Part shown: positions 37,401 through 47,491 of the stretch, one piece after another | How the letters are laid out: every line of letters starts with the position of its first letter | How positions within the stretch are numbered: the first letter of the stretch is position 1 | Assembly (NCBI GenBank): GCA_049487715.1 | Contig: CP150568.1 | Coordinates: 1-64,000, forward strand | Origin: Pycnococcus provasolii | Taxonomy: Eukaryota > Chlorophyta > Pseudoscourfieldiophyceae > Pseudoscourfieldiales | Direction: 5' to 3' | Length of the DNA: 64,000 nt | Notes under the pieces: generated by a model | The model's input: only the letters and a program-made list of their open reading frames with translations | Databases searched by the model: none | Told to the model about the DNA's origin: nothing | Made by a program: the position numbers and the translations under genes

Positions 37401-39083
37401 CTAATAGTCGAAGCTGTTCGACTCCGCCGAGCGTCTCGCGGTGTGCCGCCGCCGTGCCTCGGCAATTTCACGCATCACGTTCGGAAGCTCCGGATAAACA
37501 GTCGCGACATCGTGGAAGTCGTACGAACGTAGAATGCAAAGGTCGCAGTACCCGATCGACCTCGCCGTCGCCGTGCGCAGCGGAATGTCCTCGAATATGA
37601 GAGGGAATTCGCCAAAGTAGCTCCCCTCGCCAAGCACGGTGATCAAGTCGCCGTCGGGATGCAAAATCTCCACGCGCCCGCTCGAAATGAAGTACATCTC
37701 CTCAGCCACCTGCCCGTCGCAGTAGATGAGCTCGCCAGAAAGACATCCGTGGAACTTAAGCCGCTTCACCAGCTCCGAAATCACCGCGTGAGGGACAAGG
37801 CTGAATAGCGGCACGGTGTCCAGAAGATTGCGGCAGTTGTGCATGTGTGCGTCCGTCTTCAACGCGGAGTTCAGCTGGCCGAGCAGCTGCTCTTCGTTGA
37901 AAATCTTGCGCGTGTGCCAGCGATGCTCGTAGTAGTTGAGCACGCGCTCGCGCAGGTCTCGCGGAAGCTGTCGGTACGAGAAATACTGTTTCCACACGTC
38001 AAGCTTCATCGTGTACTCCTGCCCACTCTGATCCACGCCAAGCATCAGGCTGCTCATCACGCCAATCAGCACGACGTAGAACGACGCGCCCGTCACCATC
38101 GAAATGACCGTGACCCACACCTCGGTGGTTGTCACGGGGCTCGCCGCGAGGATGAGCGGCGGGTCATCAGGCGGAGCACCAGCCTCAAGCCAGTCGCTCA
38201 CGGGATCGTCGCCGCCCTCGTGGCGGCCGTAGCCAATACAGAGCATGTGGCTCAGCGCGTTGAAGAGCGCGACCGAGTACTTCACGAAGTTGCTCGCATC
38301 CATGAGGTTGTTTCTCACCACCCAGCAGTGAGGCGGAAAGCCTTCCAGCCTCGCAAAGTAGTACTGCGCGCATGCGTTCATGTGCGCGAAGATGATGATA
38401 AAAAACACCAGCTTCGAAATGCGCATAAGACTCGTGTCGATGGAAATGAGATTTGACCAGCGCTGCAGATATCGGATGAGGCGAGGCAGGCGGAGTAGGC
38501 GGAGTAGTCTAGGCAGGCGAAGGACAAGGCGCTCCGATTGCGAAACGTTTGCCAGGTATGTGAAAAAGTCTATGGGGACACTGGAGAGGAGGTCAAAGGC
38601 AAACCACGAGCGCACGTACGTTCGCCGCACGATGTCGCGGCGCATCTCGATAATGCCGTGGTCCTCAATTCCCGTCTCGAACGCCAGCACCACGTCAAGG
38701 AGGAAAACAATATCCACAGCCAAGTCGACTCCCATGAGCACGTCGAAGACGTTGTCGTCCTTCGCGAACGCGATGCGCGGTGGAAGCTCGAGACACGTGT
38801 ACACGATGAGAACAATCAGCAGGATGTCCCAGCGGCATCGGCTCACGGACTTGGGAGAAAAACGGACGTGAGTTGCGGCGTCGTGCTTATCAGTGTCGGC
38901 AATCTCATTCGAGCTGTGGCCGAATATGAGCTTCAACAGTGACTTGCGGCGAGAACTTTCCGAAGGCTCGTTGTCTCCATCATTCTCCGTATCACGAGGT
39001 GACGGTTGCATTTCAGCAGATCCACCCGCGATGATGGCACCAAGCGGAACCTTTGAACTTGCGTTTCTTTCCGGGTGCACCAT
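37401..39083 (-). CDS. HCN/CNG-like voltage-gated cation channel with cyclic-nucleotide-binding domain
   Basis: Length 560 residues. Six membrane segments follow an about 90-residue cytosolic N-terminus. S4 is Arg-rich (LPRLLRLLRLPRLIRYLQRW), the pore helix and filter are ALSHMLCIGYGR (CIGYG, the HCN form of the K+-filter) and S6 is ASFYVVLIGVMSSLMLG. A C-linker (YFSYRQLPRDLRERVLNYYE) leads to a CNBD with GELIYCDGQVAEEMYFISSG and GEGSYFGEFPLIFEDIPLRT, which keeps the FGE and R-T residues that hold cAMP/cGMP. The loop between filter and S6 has an about 30-residue proline/acidic insertion. Family: hyperpolarisation-activated or K+ channel. A flagellar or plasma-membrane location is inferred. 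Confidence 0.92.
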   Translation of the reverse strand: MVHPERNASSKVPLGAIIAGGSAEMQPSPRDTENDGDNEPSESSRRKSLLKLIFGHSSNEIADTDKHDAATHVRFSPKSVSRCRWDILLIVLIVYTCLELPPRIAFAKDDNVFDVLMGVDLAVDIVFLLDVVLAFETGIEDHGIIEMRRDIVRRTYVRSWFAFDLLSSVPIDFFTYLANVSQSERLVLRLPRLLRLLRLPRLIRYLQRWSNLISIDTSLMRISKLVFFIIIFAHMNACAQYYFARLEGFPPHCWVVRNNLMDASNFVKYSVALFNALSHMLCIGYGRHEGGDDPVSDWLEAGAPPDDPPLILAASPVTTTEVWVTVISMVTGASFYVVLIGVMSSLMLGVDQSGQEYTMKLDVWKQYFSYRQLPRDLRERVLNYYEHRWHTRKIFNEEQLLGQLNSALKTDAHMHNCRNLLDTVPLFSLVPHAVISELVKRLKFHGCLSGELIYCDGQVAEEMYFISSGRVEILHPDGDLITVLGEGSYFGEFPLIFEDIPLRTATARSIGYCDLCILRSYDFHDVATVYPELPNVMREIAEARRRHTARRSAESNSFDY

Positions 39084-40926
39084 TTATAGGGGGTTGGGGG
39101 GGGGTGGTCGCCCTCCGCGGGCCCGCCTTTACAACGAGGGGGGGAGGCGGCGTTTTTTTGTCGTGGGGGGTGTTTGTGTGGGGGTTGGGGGGGGGGGGGT
39201 GGGTGTGTTTTATTTGTGGGCGGGTGTGTTGTTTTTTCTTTTTTTTTTTTCTTCGGCGGCCGCGGGGCAGGCTTGCGTCGGCCGCGTCGTGCTCCTTGCT
39301 GCCAACACGGCCTGAAACAGAAACGGCTGGTTGACTTGCCTGACCTGGTGCCGCCGCCGCTTCCGCCGCCGCCTGACCTTGTCCCCCCGTCGTCGTCGTC
39401 GTCGTCATCATCAGTTCCGCCTCGTCACGTGCGGGTACAGGCAGCGCCCCCATTGAGGGCGGATGGAGCGACATAGATAGTGGCTGGCCCCTGACTGATG
39501 GCAAGCAACCAGGCGAAAACAAGAAAACAACGACAAGGACAGACGTGAACTCTGCACTTTCGTTCTTCTACCCCATGCTGCCCTCAGGCCCGCCCATGAT
39601 CCCAAAGGACCCTCCTACTAACGTTACATTTTACCGGCACTTTAATACAGTAACTTTCTGACCCATACATACGGCACGTGCATCGCCAGGTCGGCCAGGA
39701 GCGCCAGAAACTTTACGGGAAAGGTAGTGGTGGGACCTCCCTCCACATACCCGACAACGCTGGGACCACGTACGATAGCCTAGCCCAAGGTAGGTGGGCG
39801 AAGCGGCACAGTAACGGAACTCCAAAGGGGCAGTCCTACAGTCCATGTAAATGCGTTGAACAACCCTTTTGGGGAACAGGTTCGGGCAGACCCACCAGTA
39901 CCCTGCCCCCTCTTCTTCTCTCTTCCGGGCAGCACCTCATTTGTCCCTCTCAGGTGTCCCTCTCCCTCCCTTCGAAAAGGAGGACGAAGGGAAGGGACCT
40001 CCCTCCCTATGCTATGTAGTTCTATCTTGAACGTGTTGTTTTCCAGGGGATCGAGGGGGGACGAGTGGGATCCTGTACTGGGACTATGGCAATCCCTGGG
40101 CACTCAAACTATAGTCTATGTAGTACTAAGGTTAGGGTAAGAACTTGCATGCTCCATCACATACATGGTGACACGGGAAGGCCGGAGTGAGTGACTTCCC
40201 GTGTGAAGTGCCTGTGGTGTTTTTAATTCCCCTTTTTGAGACACAGCCCACGGGGGAACGCTCTCCAGGAACGCTCTCCTCTCAGGACAGGTACTGGGTA
40301 CAGCGTCCTCAATTCGGAGTCCAGATGGGAAGTCTCAAATAGGCAGTTCTTACTTATTAGTACTACGGTAGTCCATCGAGATGGATGATGCGGATCGCTG
40401 CCGCGTTGATCGTCAAGTGCAACGCGTTAGGCCTGCAACAAACGAACGAATCTTGGCGAATCCATCATCCAAGCGCTGGAAACCTTTACCCGTAGTGGAA
40501 TTGGCTCAGTGGCTGACGACAATGGGAGCGCAGCACGGCACACCATCAGTCACGTGATCGCTTGATTGGGCAATTTGGACCAAATCACGTGATCGGTGGA
40601 TGATGGATTTCCATCAGGGGATGAGGAGGGACGCCGCGTTGCACAGCGAGAGACAGAGCCTGTGTGTGCAACAGTGAGGCGGTGTCGAGTACTCGAGGTG
40701 ACGTCTGTGTTCTGTAGTGTTCTTCGTCATTCTTTTCTTCATCGCACTACTTAAGGTTAACTTACAAGTTTGCGAATCTTGCGCCAGCTGGTGCATGCCC
40801 TTGGAGACCTCCTTTTTTAGTATTGCTAGTCACCACCTGGGTGTCTCCTCAGAAGAAGGCACGTCAACGCTCGAAGAAGAAGAAGTACTTCATCAGCTCT
40901 CCCCTGTCCCTTCAGCTTCTAACCTT
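39084..40926. promoter_or_regulatory. Long divergent spacer, channel / DUF285 protein
   Basis: About 1.8 kb with no credible gene; the open frames present are low complexity or unconserved. 39090-39245 is extremely G-rich on the plus strand (runs of 7-12 G), then T-rich. 40550-40560 and 40585-40595 carry the same TCACGTGATCG (G-box core CACGTG). AAGGTTAGGGTAAG (40128-40141) is telomere-like. CTACTTAAGGTTAACTTAC at 40748-40766 resembles start-proximal motifs elsewhere. The frame upstream of 40927 is open from 40717 but unconserved. Confidence 0.45.
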
Positions 40927-42468
40927 ATGTCTACTCCGGCTGGGAACCAAGCTATGGGAGAAGTGCGCAAGGTGCTGCACGGAGTGAAGATCGCCGACTG
41001 CCCGCCGGAACTGCGTGAGAAACTCGCGCAATATGATACCAACGGAAACGGCATCATCGACCCGAACGAACTGCCTGACCCCATGTCTGCGGAGATGACC
41101 TATCTCAAAGTCTCTTCGTTTCCCAAGAAGGTGCAACCGCTCCTGAACGAGATTGACGACGAGAAAAATGGAAAGATCGAGATGGACGAGCTCACGGATA
41201 TCCTCACCGTGTATTCGGACTTGAAGAAGGCGAACAAGGAAGGCTCCATCGCCATCAAGACTCTTCCGAAGGAAATCCAGGCTACGCTTAAGGTGTTCGA
41301 CGTCGACGGTGACGGAACGGTCGCGCCCATGGAGCTTGCTCGTGGTGCGGAGCTCTACAAAGAATCCAAGAAGACAGCCAAGCGACTCACGCTCTTCAGC
41401 GGAGTTCTCTTGGTCATCCTGTGCGCCCTCGTGGGCGTCATTGTCGGACTCACCGCGGTGGTCGTCGAGGCGAGCAAGGAGACGAAGACGGACAGCAAGA
41501 CCGGCATCACGTTCGCGAAGGGGTCCAGCAAGCCTTCGGCGACAGCAAAGGTGACGAAGACGGATTCCATCTACAACGCGGTGAAGAAGTCAGCGTCGGC
41601 TCTCCGCGCGATCGGCTCGCTGACGCTCGGTAAGCCGGACGGCTCCTCCCTGATCTACACCATTACCGGCGTGGAGACACACGGTGGCGCGCCAGGCAAG
41701 GCAAACGCCGTCGCGTTTTACTCGGCGCGTGGCGATGTCATCAACGTTACGGCAACGTCGCTGAATGTGACCAAGGAGGATGGAACGATCGTGATGACTG
41801 ACACCGTCGTGGCTGAGAAGTCTCGCCGCCGGCGCCTTCTCGACAGTGGCAGTGGCAGTGAGAGTGGCAGTGGGTCATCGATGACGGCGGAGGAATACAT
41901 CGATGCACTGGAAAAGGAGATTACTGAGGGGAAACAATTCGTCGACGAGCTCAAGGAGGAGAATGCCGAGCTCAAGAAGGCCCTCGCCGCCAAGGATGAT
42001 TGTCCAACTACTGCGAATCCCAAAGTCAAAGATAGTGCCGATTTGCGAGCGCGGATTAAGGCCCGGAATGCATTGAGCCGTGCAGAATTCCTTCAATACT
42101 TTGGTAGCATGAACGCGTGGGATACTTCTGCTGTGACGGACATGAGTGGTCTGTTCAAGGGCTTGGAGGTTGTTTGGGCCTTCAACGAGGATATCAGCAA
42201 CTGGGACACGTCGCAGGTGACGGATATGAGTGGCATGTTCATGGGATCCTGGTTCAACGGAGACATCAGCGGGTGGGATACGTCCAAGGTGACGGACATG
42301 GGTAGCATGTTCGATCGTGCCACGTCCTTCAATCAAGACATCAGCGGGTGGGATACGTCACAGGTGAAGTACATGGACGACATGTTCGATGGTGCCGACG
42401 CCTTCAACAAAAACCAAAAAATCACAGCGTCGTGCGAAAACAACAAGTGCACCTTGAAGAAGCCGTAG
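40927..42468 (+). CDS. EF-hand, single-pass membrane protein with DUF285 (BspA-like) repeats
   Basis: Length 513 residues from ATG 40927. Inside part: EF-hands [24 protein letters not shown] and [12 protein letters not shown]. Then one strong membrane helix ([22 protein letters not shown]). The other side has a globular region of unknown fold (about 195-310), an RRRR site, a short coiled coil and four DUF285/BspA leucine-rich-like repeats ([52 protein letters not shown]), ending in a Cys pair (ASCENNKC). The layout suggests a calcium-responsive cytosolic domain tied to a surface adhesion or recognition module; the linkage is inference. Confidence 0.85.
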   Translation: MSTPAGNQAMGEVRKVLHGVKIADCPPELREKLAQYDTNGNGIIDPNELPDPMSAEMTYLKVSSFPKKVQPLLNEIDDEKNGKIEMDELTDILTVYSDLKKANKEGSIAIKTLPKEIQATLKVFDVDGDGTVAPMELARGAELYKESKKTAKRLTLFSGVLLVILCALVGVIVGLTAVVVEASKETKTDSKTGITFAKGSSKPSATAKVTKTDSIYNAVKKSASALRAIGSLTLGKPDGSSLIYTITGVETHGGAPGKANAVAFYSARGDVINVTATSLNVTKEDGTIVMTDTVVAEKSRRRRLLDSGSGSESGSGSSMTAEEYIDALEKEITEGKQFVDELKEENAELKKALAAKDDCPTTANPKVKDSADLRARIKARNALSRAEFLQYFGSMNAWDTSAVTDMSGLFKGLEVVWAFNEDISNWDTSQVTDMSGMFMGSWFNGDISGWDTSKVTDMGSMFDRATSFNQDISGWDTSQVKYMDDMFDGADAFNKNQKITASCENNKCTLKKP

Positions 42469-42945
42469 CCGAAGCTAACGTGGTGCTGGGAGCCTGCCAA
42501 GGAATCGCCCGGGGGGGGGTTGGGGGCAGTTTTTTTAAAATTGTTTGGGAGTGTAACGAGCACTCACTTTTAAAATGAGTCCTGATTAATTTTCACTTCC
42601 CACTTATTAGGTCTATTAATAATGGTGGATCCCCATGCTGCCATCAGGGGAGGTTGTCACAGTTTCCCCAAAACAACAGGGCAACAGGGACTGATCCTTC
42701 CGAGAATAGGAAGTGGAGTTTGACCACTATGGTAATACCGTTAACCCCTACCTGCCGTCCTGCACCTTATCTATCTAGCGTTGAACGACGGGTCACGGCA
42801 TATATCGTCAGTCATTCATCAAAAAAGCGGCGACACGTAGTAGGCGGCGTCCGTTCCATCCTGCGTTAGTTAGACTTGCATTCTCGTTGGAACGAAACAA
42901 CGGTAGGTAGCGCCGGCGGTCACTCGCCACTCAATCGTCAACAAC
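42469..42945. other. Spacer between two plus-strand genes
   Basis: 477 bases. Contains a G run at 42511-42526 and otherwise unremarkable AT-richer sequence. No gene or recognised element. Confidence 0.35.
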
Positions 42946-43800
42946 ATGCTGCCGCTGACGACGACGACGTCTCTTCTCAAGGCGGGAGGAGGAAGAGCGA
43001 TCGCGACGGCGATCACTGGAGTCACTGCCATGATGATTCTCACCATCAGAAATAGGCGACGAAGACGACGCGATCGGCAGCAAAGGCAGCGTGCCAGTGG
43101 TGGTGAAGAGGATAAAAAAATGCTACTACTCAAAAAGAAGAAAGCGGCAGTGAATAAGAAAAAGATACATCATGAGGAGGTTCAAGAAGAACAACAACAT
43201 CATCAACCACTGCTGCAACAAAAGAACAAAAAGGATCATGATGAAACTGTGCATCGTCGAACAACACCAACAAGAATGCTACTCTCTCCACCGCCAAGCC
43301 CGACAGGCTTAGAGATGATTGACAGACGAACGACACGTGAAATTCAATCGCGAATCGCTATAGGAATGATGAAACTTCAGCGAATCACGAAAGAAGAGTC
43401 GCCAGCGCAGGCAGCTTCTTCGCAGCAACAGCCTCAGGAGGAGGAGGAGGGTGTCCCAATCACGCCGCGCACGCCCACGACAGCGTTCACGACATTCATG
43501 AGAGCTGTGGACTCGTGGCATTTCCTCCCCACGAGTCCTTCCGACTACCATCTCAATACTGAATCGACAACAACAACAACAACAACAACAACAACTGGAA
43601 GTTCACTTCCTGAGTTTGGAGATGAGGAGTACTTCATGGCTCTGAATCGCCGTGAAGAGGATGACGAGAAGAAGGCCAAGTCGCACGCCGAGCTGTATGC
43701 CGCTTTGTATATCCTCGTCGCGATCATGTGCGTCATCCTACTACGCCTGTATGCGACCATGACAGGCGGTTCCTACACCGCGCTCTACTCCGTTTCTTGA
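42946..43800 (+). CDS. Unknown protein with two membrane segments and a basic/low-complexity middle
   Basis: Length 284 residues. An N-terminal hydrophobic segment (AIATAITGVTAMMILTI, signal or anchor) is followed by a strongly basic stretch (RNRRRRRRDRQQRQR, KKKKAAVNKKK), Gln/His/Thr-rich low complexity including a poly-Thr run (ACA repeat at 43568-43593), and a C-terminal membrane helix (LYAALYILVAIMCVILLRLYA). There is a possible short conserved-looking helix REIQSRIAIGMMKLQRITKE. No family recognised. Both ends in membrane with the middle exposed is one possible topology. Confidence 0.65.
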   Translation: MLPLTTTTSLLKAGGGRAIATAITGVTAMMILTIRNRRRRRRDRQQRQRASGGEEDKKMLLLKKKKAAVNKKKIHHEEVQEEQQHHQPLLQQKNKKDHDETVHRRTTPTRMLLSPPPSPTGLEMIDRRTTREIQSRIAIGMMKLQRITKEESPAQAASSQQQPQEEEEGVPITPRTPTTAFTTFMRAVDSWHFLPTSPSDYHLNTESTTTTTTTTTTGSSLPEFGDEEYFMALNRREEDDEKKAKSHAELYAALYILVAIMCVILLRLYATMTGGSYTALYSVS

Positions 43801-43900
43801 AGGAACGATTTTTGTGTGTGCTTTTCATGTGTGTTCTGTAAACGCTCGTAAGCATCAAGTACGGTACATGTGCTGTTCTTCAGTCAAAGTTTAGGTCCAA

Positions 43901-44770
43901 TCATCTCGGCAGAGCGCGAACCTTCGCGCGTCCAATCCCCACAGGCGTGCTGTGAGGCTTTGGCGCGCTCGCACGTTGCGTTGCACTTGCTGTCGGAGCA
44001 CCTCCACCGCCAGTGGTGGCGACAGCCGCGCTCTTCATCGTCATCAGCTCGTTCGCTAGTTCTCTGCGCTCTTGCAGATTATCCCTTAGGGCGGCGTGCG
44101 CGGCGTCGAGTTCCATCTGCTTATCGCTCAGTTGCCGACTTAGCCGCACGACGACAGCCTCCATTTCCGCGACGATTGCCTCCGCCGCGCCGGCATCTCC
44201 AGCCGCGGGCGCCGACGACGACGAAGCGGGCTGTTGGCTGCGTGCGAGCAGCACTTTCGCCTCGCGCCTCGACTCCGCAAGCTCGGCCGCGAGCGCATCC
44301 GCACGCTTTCGCTGAACGTCCGCCTCTCTCGACGCGGCAGCAACAGCCGCCTTCGCGCTTGCCGCATCTTTGTCTTCGGCGCTGCTCGCTGTGCTCGCCT
44401 GCTGCGCGAGTTTTACTCGTTCTTCGCACTCCGCGCGTACCGCCTTGATTTTCGCCTCGCACTGTCTGTTTGTGGCTTGTACTCTTTCTTCGTGAGCACT
44501 CCTTTCGCTGTCAAGCTGTTCCTCGAGGTCTTCTGCCTTCTGTCTGAGCAGGTCGCGTTCCGCCGCAACGGAAGAGTCGCCGTTCGTCGTCGCGTATGTA
44601 TTTCGCTGCTTCGCTTGTTCCATGGCGAGTTTTCGAGAGATTTGCTTCGTGGTCATGGCGGCGTGTTCCATCAAGGCCATGAGAGCACGCGTGGATGTGA
44701 GCACGTCGCTCTTCAAAGAAACTAGTAGGGAAGAGAGAGCTTTCATAGAAGCTGAGGGTGGAGAGGCCAT
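43901..44770 (-). CDS. Coiled-coil protein, unknown
   Basis: Length 289 residues. From about residue 60 to 250 it is a continuous heptad-rich coiled coil (AERDLLRQKAEDLEEQLDSE, VQRKRADALAAELAESRREA, VRLSRQLSDKQMELDAAHAA) rich in Ala/Glu/Arg. The tail is low complexity with a basic end (GIGRAKVRALPR). No catalytic or targeting signature. A cytoskeletal, basal-body or flagellar role is possible but cannot be shown. Confidence 0.72.
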   Translation of the reverse strand: MASPPSASMKALSSLLVSLKSDVLTSTRALMALMEHAAMTTKQISRKLAMEQAKQRNTYATTNGDSSVAAERDLLRQKAEDLEEQLDSERSAHEERVQATNRQCEAKIKAVRAECEERVKLAQQASTASSAEDKDAASAKAAVAAASREADVQRKRADALAAELAESRREAKVLLARSQQPASSSSAPAAGDAGAAEAIVAEMEAVVVRLSRQLSDKQMELDAAHAALRDNLQERRELANELMTMKSAAVATTGGGGAPTASATQRASAPKPHSTPVGIGRAKVRALPR

Positions 44771-45557
44771 GGAGGCTTAGATCCCAAGCAAGTGATGGTC
44801 CAGAAGTGATGGAGAAGTAGTGACGAGAATAATCGGACGGCCGCGAGTTGACCAAATACTGTACTAAAGGTCCCTGGACTGGACTGGTCTGCCAGTGCGT
44901 GCAATCCTTAAAGTTTACCTTACCCTAGGTGGTCAAGTTAAAATTTATTAATACCACCTCTCGAGATTCCTTCTTCCTGATTTCCTGGAAGGCTCTGGAA
45001 GAGTGGAAGAGTGGGAGCCTGGGAGGAAGTCTATACACTGGAGCACGCACCATTAAAAGAAACAGGCTGCCGGTTGTTCTGCTGCCGGTGAGAAACTCCC
45101 AATAAGAAACTGCCATGTTGGTGAGAAACTAAACTGCCGGTGGTGACCAGTGACCGGTGGGTTCTACCAGTGGGGGGACTCCTGGTTCTGTTTCGGGGTT
45201 TCGTTTACCATTACGTCGTGGTGGGTTTCGTTCCTCCTCCCGCCTTCTTGTCAGGCCTTCTTTTCCTTCCCGTTTCCTTCCCTTTCCCGTCCCGTCCTTT
45301 CCTCCCGACTCCCCTTCCCGACTGGTACTCCCCTTCCCTCCCAATTCCCGACTGGACTCCCCTTTCCCAACTCCCTTTCCCGATCCCGTCGTCCCGGTCC
45401 CTTTTCTCGGGTGATTTTACGTGGTCCTTTTAGGTCTTTGGGTGGTGGTTGTGTCGTCAGGCTTGTCACAGAGCAGACTCCTCCTTGTTGTTGTGTGACT
45501 TCCTTCCTATCCTTTCTCTCTTTTAAAAAAGTTTGTCACTACTCACTAAGTACCTGT
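44771..45557. promoter_or_regulatory. Divergent spacer, coiled-coil protein / CDPK
   Basis: 787 bases. 45235-45425 is an almost pure pyrimidine tract on the plus strand (CCTTTCCC-type, with near repeats CTTCCCGACT) and lies in the probable 5' leader of the CDPK. The frame is open upstream of 45558 but is only composition-driven. Confidence 0.4.
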
Positions 45558-47294
45558 ATGGGCGGCTGCCTCGGTCGCGCGCTTGGTGAGGGTGGAGGAT
45601 CGTCGTCGTCAGCATCTAGTACTGGTGTTGCTGCTGCTAAGAAGAAGAAGAAGATGGCGAATGGAAGTGGGGGTAGTGCAATGGCGCCGTATGAGATTGC
45701 CAGGAACGGCGCGCCTGTCTTTGGATACGAGCAGAACTTCAACCAACAGTGGAACTTGGGGAAAGAACTCGGATCCGGACAATTTGGAACGACGTTCGAA
45801 TGCACGCCGGCTGAAAAGGGGCGATTCAACTCAACGGCGTCAAAGGCGACGACGACGACGACGACGGGAACAACAACAACGGATCAGGCAGCAGCAACAG
45901 CGGCGGCGCCGCCGCCGCCGCCGCCACTCTTCGGGTATGCGGTGAAGATCATACCCAAGAAAATTCTCAACTCCAAAGACGCGGTTGGTGACGTGAAGCG
46001 GGAAGTGTCCATCATGGACACGCTCGCGGGTGTTTCAGAAAATATCGTGCGATTCTATGCGGCGTACGAGGATGACGGCGCAATCTACCTTGTCATGGAG
46101 CGATGCATCGGCGGAGAATTGTTTGATCGCATCATCAACCTGCCAAAGGGTCACTTCTCGGAGAGCGATGCCGCGGCAATTGTCAGGCAGATGCTGCAGG
46201 TGGTTGCGAAATGCCATCTGAATGGCGTCATCCATCGTGACTTGAAACCAGAAAATTTTCTGTACCACTGTGCCGATGACACGAGCGATGCGCAGTGCCT
46301 CAAGGCGACGGATTTCGGATTGAGCGAATACTTCGTAGACAAGCAGATGTTCCACGACGTTGTTGGCAGCGCGTACTACGTCGCCCCTGAGGTGCTCAAG
46401 CGTCGCTACGGACCGGAGGCGGATGTTTGGTCGATTGGTGTCATCATGTATATACTGCTGAGCGGCACGCCGCCGTTCTGGGCGCAGACGGAGGCTGGCA
46501 TCTTCAACGAGATACTCAAGGGTAAGAAGCCGAACATGACTGCGCCGCCGTGGAATAAAATCTCCCAGAGTGCGAAGAAGGTGCTGTGCCAGCTGCTCGA
46601 GCATGACCCGAGGCAGCGCCTTACCGCTGCGCAGGCGCTCACAACCCCGTGGGTGCGTGAGGATGGCGACGCGCCCAAAGTACCGCTGGACCACACCATT
46701 CTCTCCTCGATTCGCGACTTTGCAACGTACGGCAAGCTCAAGCAGGCTGTGCTCGAGCAGATTGCCTCGACATTCGACGACAGTGAGATTCGCGACCTGC
46801 GCGACCAGTTCCTCATCATGGACGAGGATGGAGACGGACTCATCACCGTGGAGGAGATGCTCTCCGCGACGAAGAAAATGCGCACGGGCGACGGCGGTCG
46901 CGCGGTGTTCTCCGACGACGACGAGGTGTTGCGCATGCTGAAGGCGATGGACGCGAATGGCGACGGCGTGATTGATTACATGGAGTTCGTTGCTGCGACG
47001 ATGCGCCTGAATCAGATCCAGCGTGGTGAGCACCGTGACGGGTGGAAGCGCCGCGTAAAGCTCGTGTTTGACAAGTTTGACATGGATGGCAATGGCCTGA
47101 TTGACCGTTCGGAGGTTGCACAGATGTTTGGCTTGGACGGCACGGACGACGCTTTGGATGCGATGATCGCAGAGGCGGACAAGAACAACGACGGTTTCAT
47201 CGACTACCAGGAGCTGCTTGACTTGCTACGCCAGGATGCGAATCGCAAGAGTGTGAAAAAGATGAAGAGCCAAACGAGCAGCGGATCTGATTGA
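45558..47294 (+). CDS. Calcium-dependent protein kinase (CDPK), four EF-hands
   Basis: Length 578 residues from ATG 45558, chosen because MGGCLGRAL gives Gly2 for myristoylation and Cys4 for palmitoylation. Kinase domain: GSGQFGTTF loop, AVKIIPKK Lys, HRDLKPENFL, DFGLS, SAYYVAPEVL and DVWSIGVIMYILLSGTPPFW. The junction (SIRDFATYGKLKQAVLEQIA) is the autoinhibitory segment. EF-hand loops: DEDGDGLITVEE, DANGDGVIDYMEF, DMDGNGLIDRSEV and DKNNDGFIDYQEL, all with intact ligands. Odd: an about 45-residue poly-Thr/Ala/Pro insertion between the glycine loop and the VAIK-type lysine. A membrane-tethered calcium sensor kinase. Confidence 0.96.
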   Translation: MGGCLGRALGEGGGSSSSASSTGVAAAKKKKKMANGSGGSAMAPYEIARNGAPVFGYEQNFNQQWNLGKELGSGQFGTTFECTPAEKGRFNSTASKATTTTTTGTTTTDQAAATAAAPPPPPPLFGYAVKIIPKKILNSKDAVGDVKREVSIMDTLAGVSENIVRFYAAYEDDGAIYLVMERCIGGELFDRIINLPKGHFSESDAAAIVRQMLQVVAKCHLNGVIHRDLKPENFLYHCADDTSDAQCLKATDFGLSEYFVDKQMFHDVVGSAYYVAPEVLKRRYGPEADVWSIGVIMYILLSGTPPFWAQTEAGIFNEILKGKKPNMTAPPWNKISQSAKKVLCQLLEHDPRQRLTAAQALTTPWVREDGDAPKVPLDHTILSSIRDFATYGKLKQAVLEQIASTFDDSEIRDLRDQFLIMDEDGDGLITVEEMLSATKKMRTGDGGRAVFSDDDEVLRMLKAMDANGDGVIDYMEFVAATMRLNQIQRGEHRDGWKRRVKLVFDKFDMDGNGLIDRSEVAQMFGLDGTDDALDAMIAEADKNNDGFIDYQELLDLLRQDANRKSVKKMKSQTSSGSD

Positions 47295-47491
47295 TTCTGT
47301 TCTTTGTGTTTGTGTTTTTCTGTTGTTTGGTTTGACTTTTTAGGACGTATCACACAAAAAGGTTTTGATTTTTTCTTTTCTTTCTATGATCCAAACAACA
47401 CATCTCGCCAAAACCAACCCACAATTGTTTTTTCCCTCCAATCCTAATTTCCCCCCAAAACACCTTTTGTGCCTTTTTGTTTTGGGCGCAA

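Noticed and set aside
39678-40140. Overlapping plus and minus frames of 90-113 codons
   Set aside because: There is no recognisable domain, the composition is not protein-like, and both strands are equally open.
45150-45557. Extended N-terminus for the CDPK
   Set aside because: The upstream part is translated pyrimidine tract; the MGGCLG start supplies the expected acylation signal.
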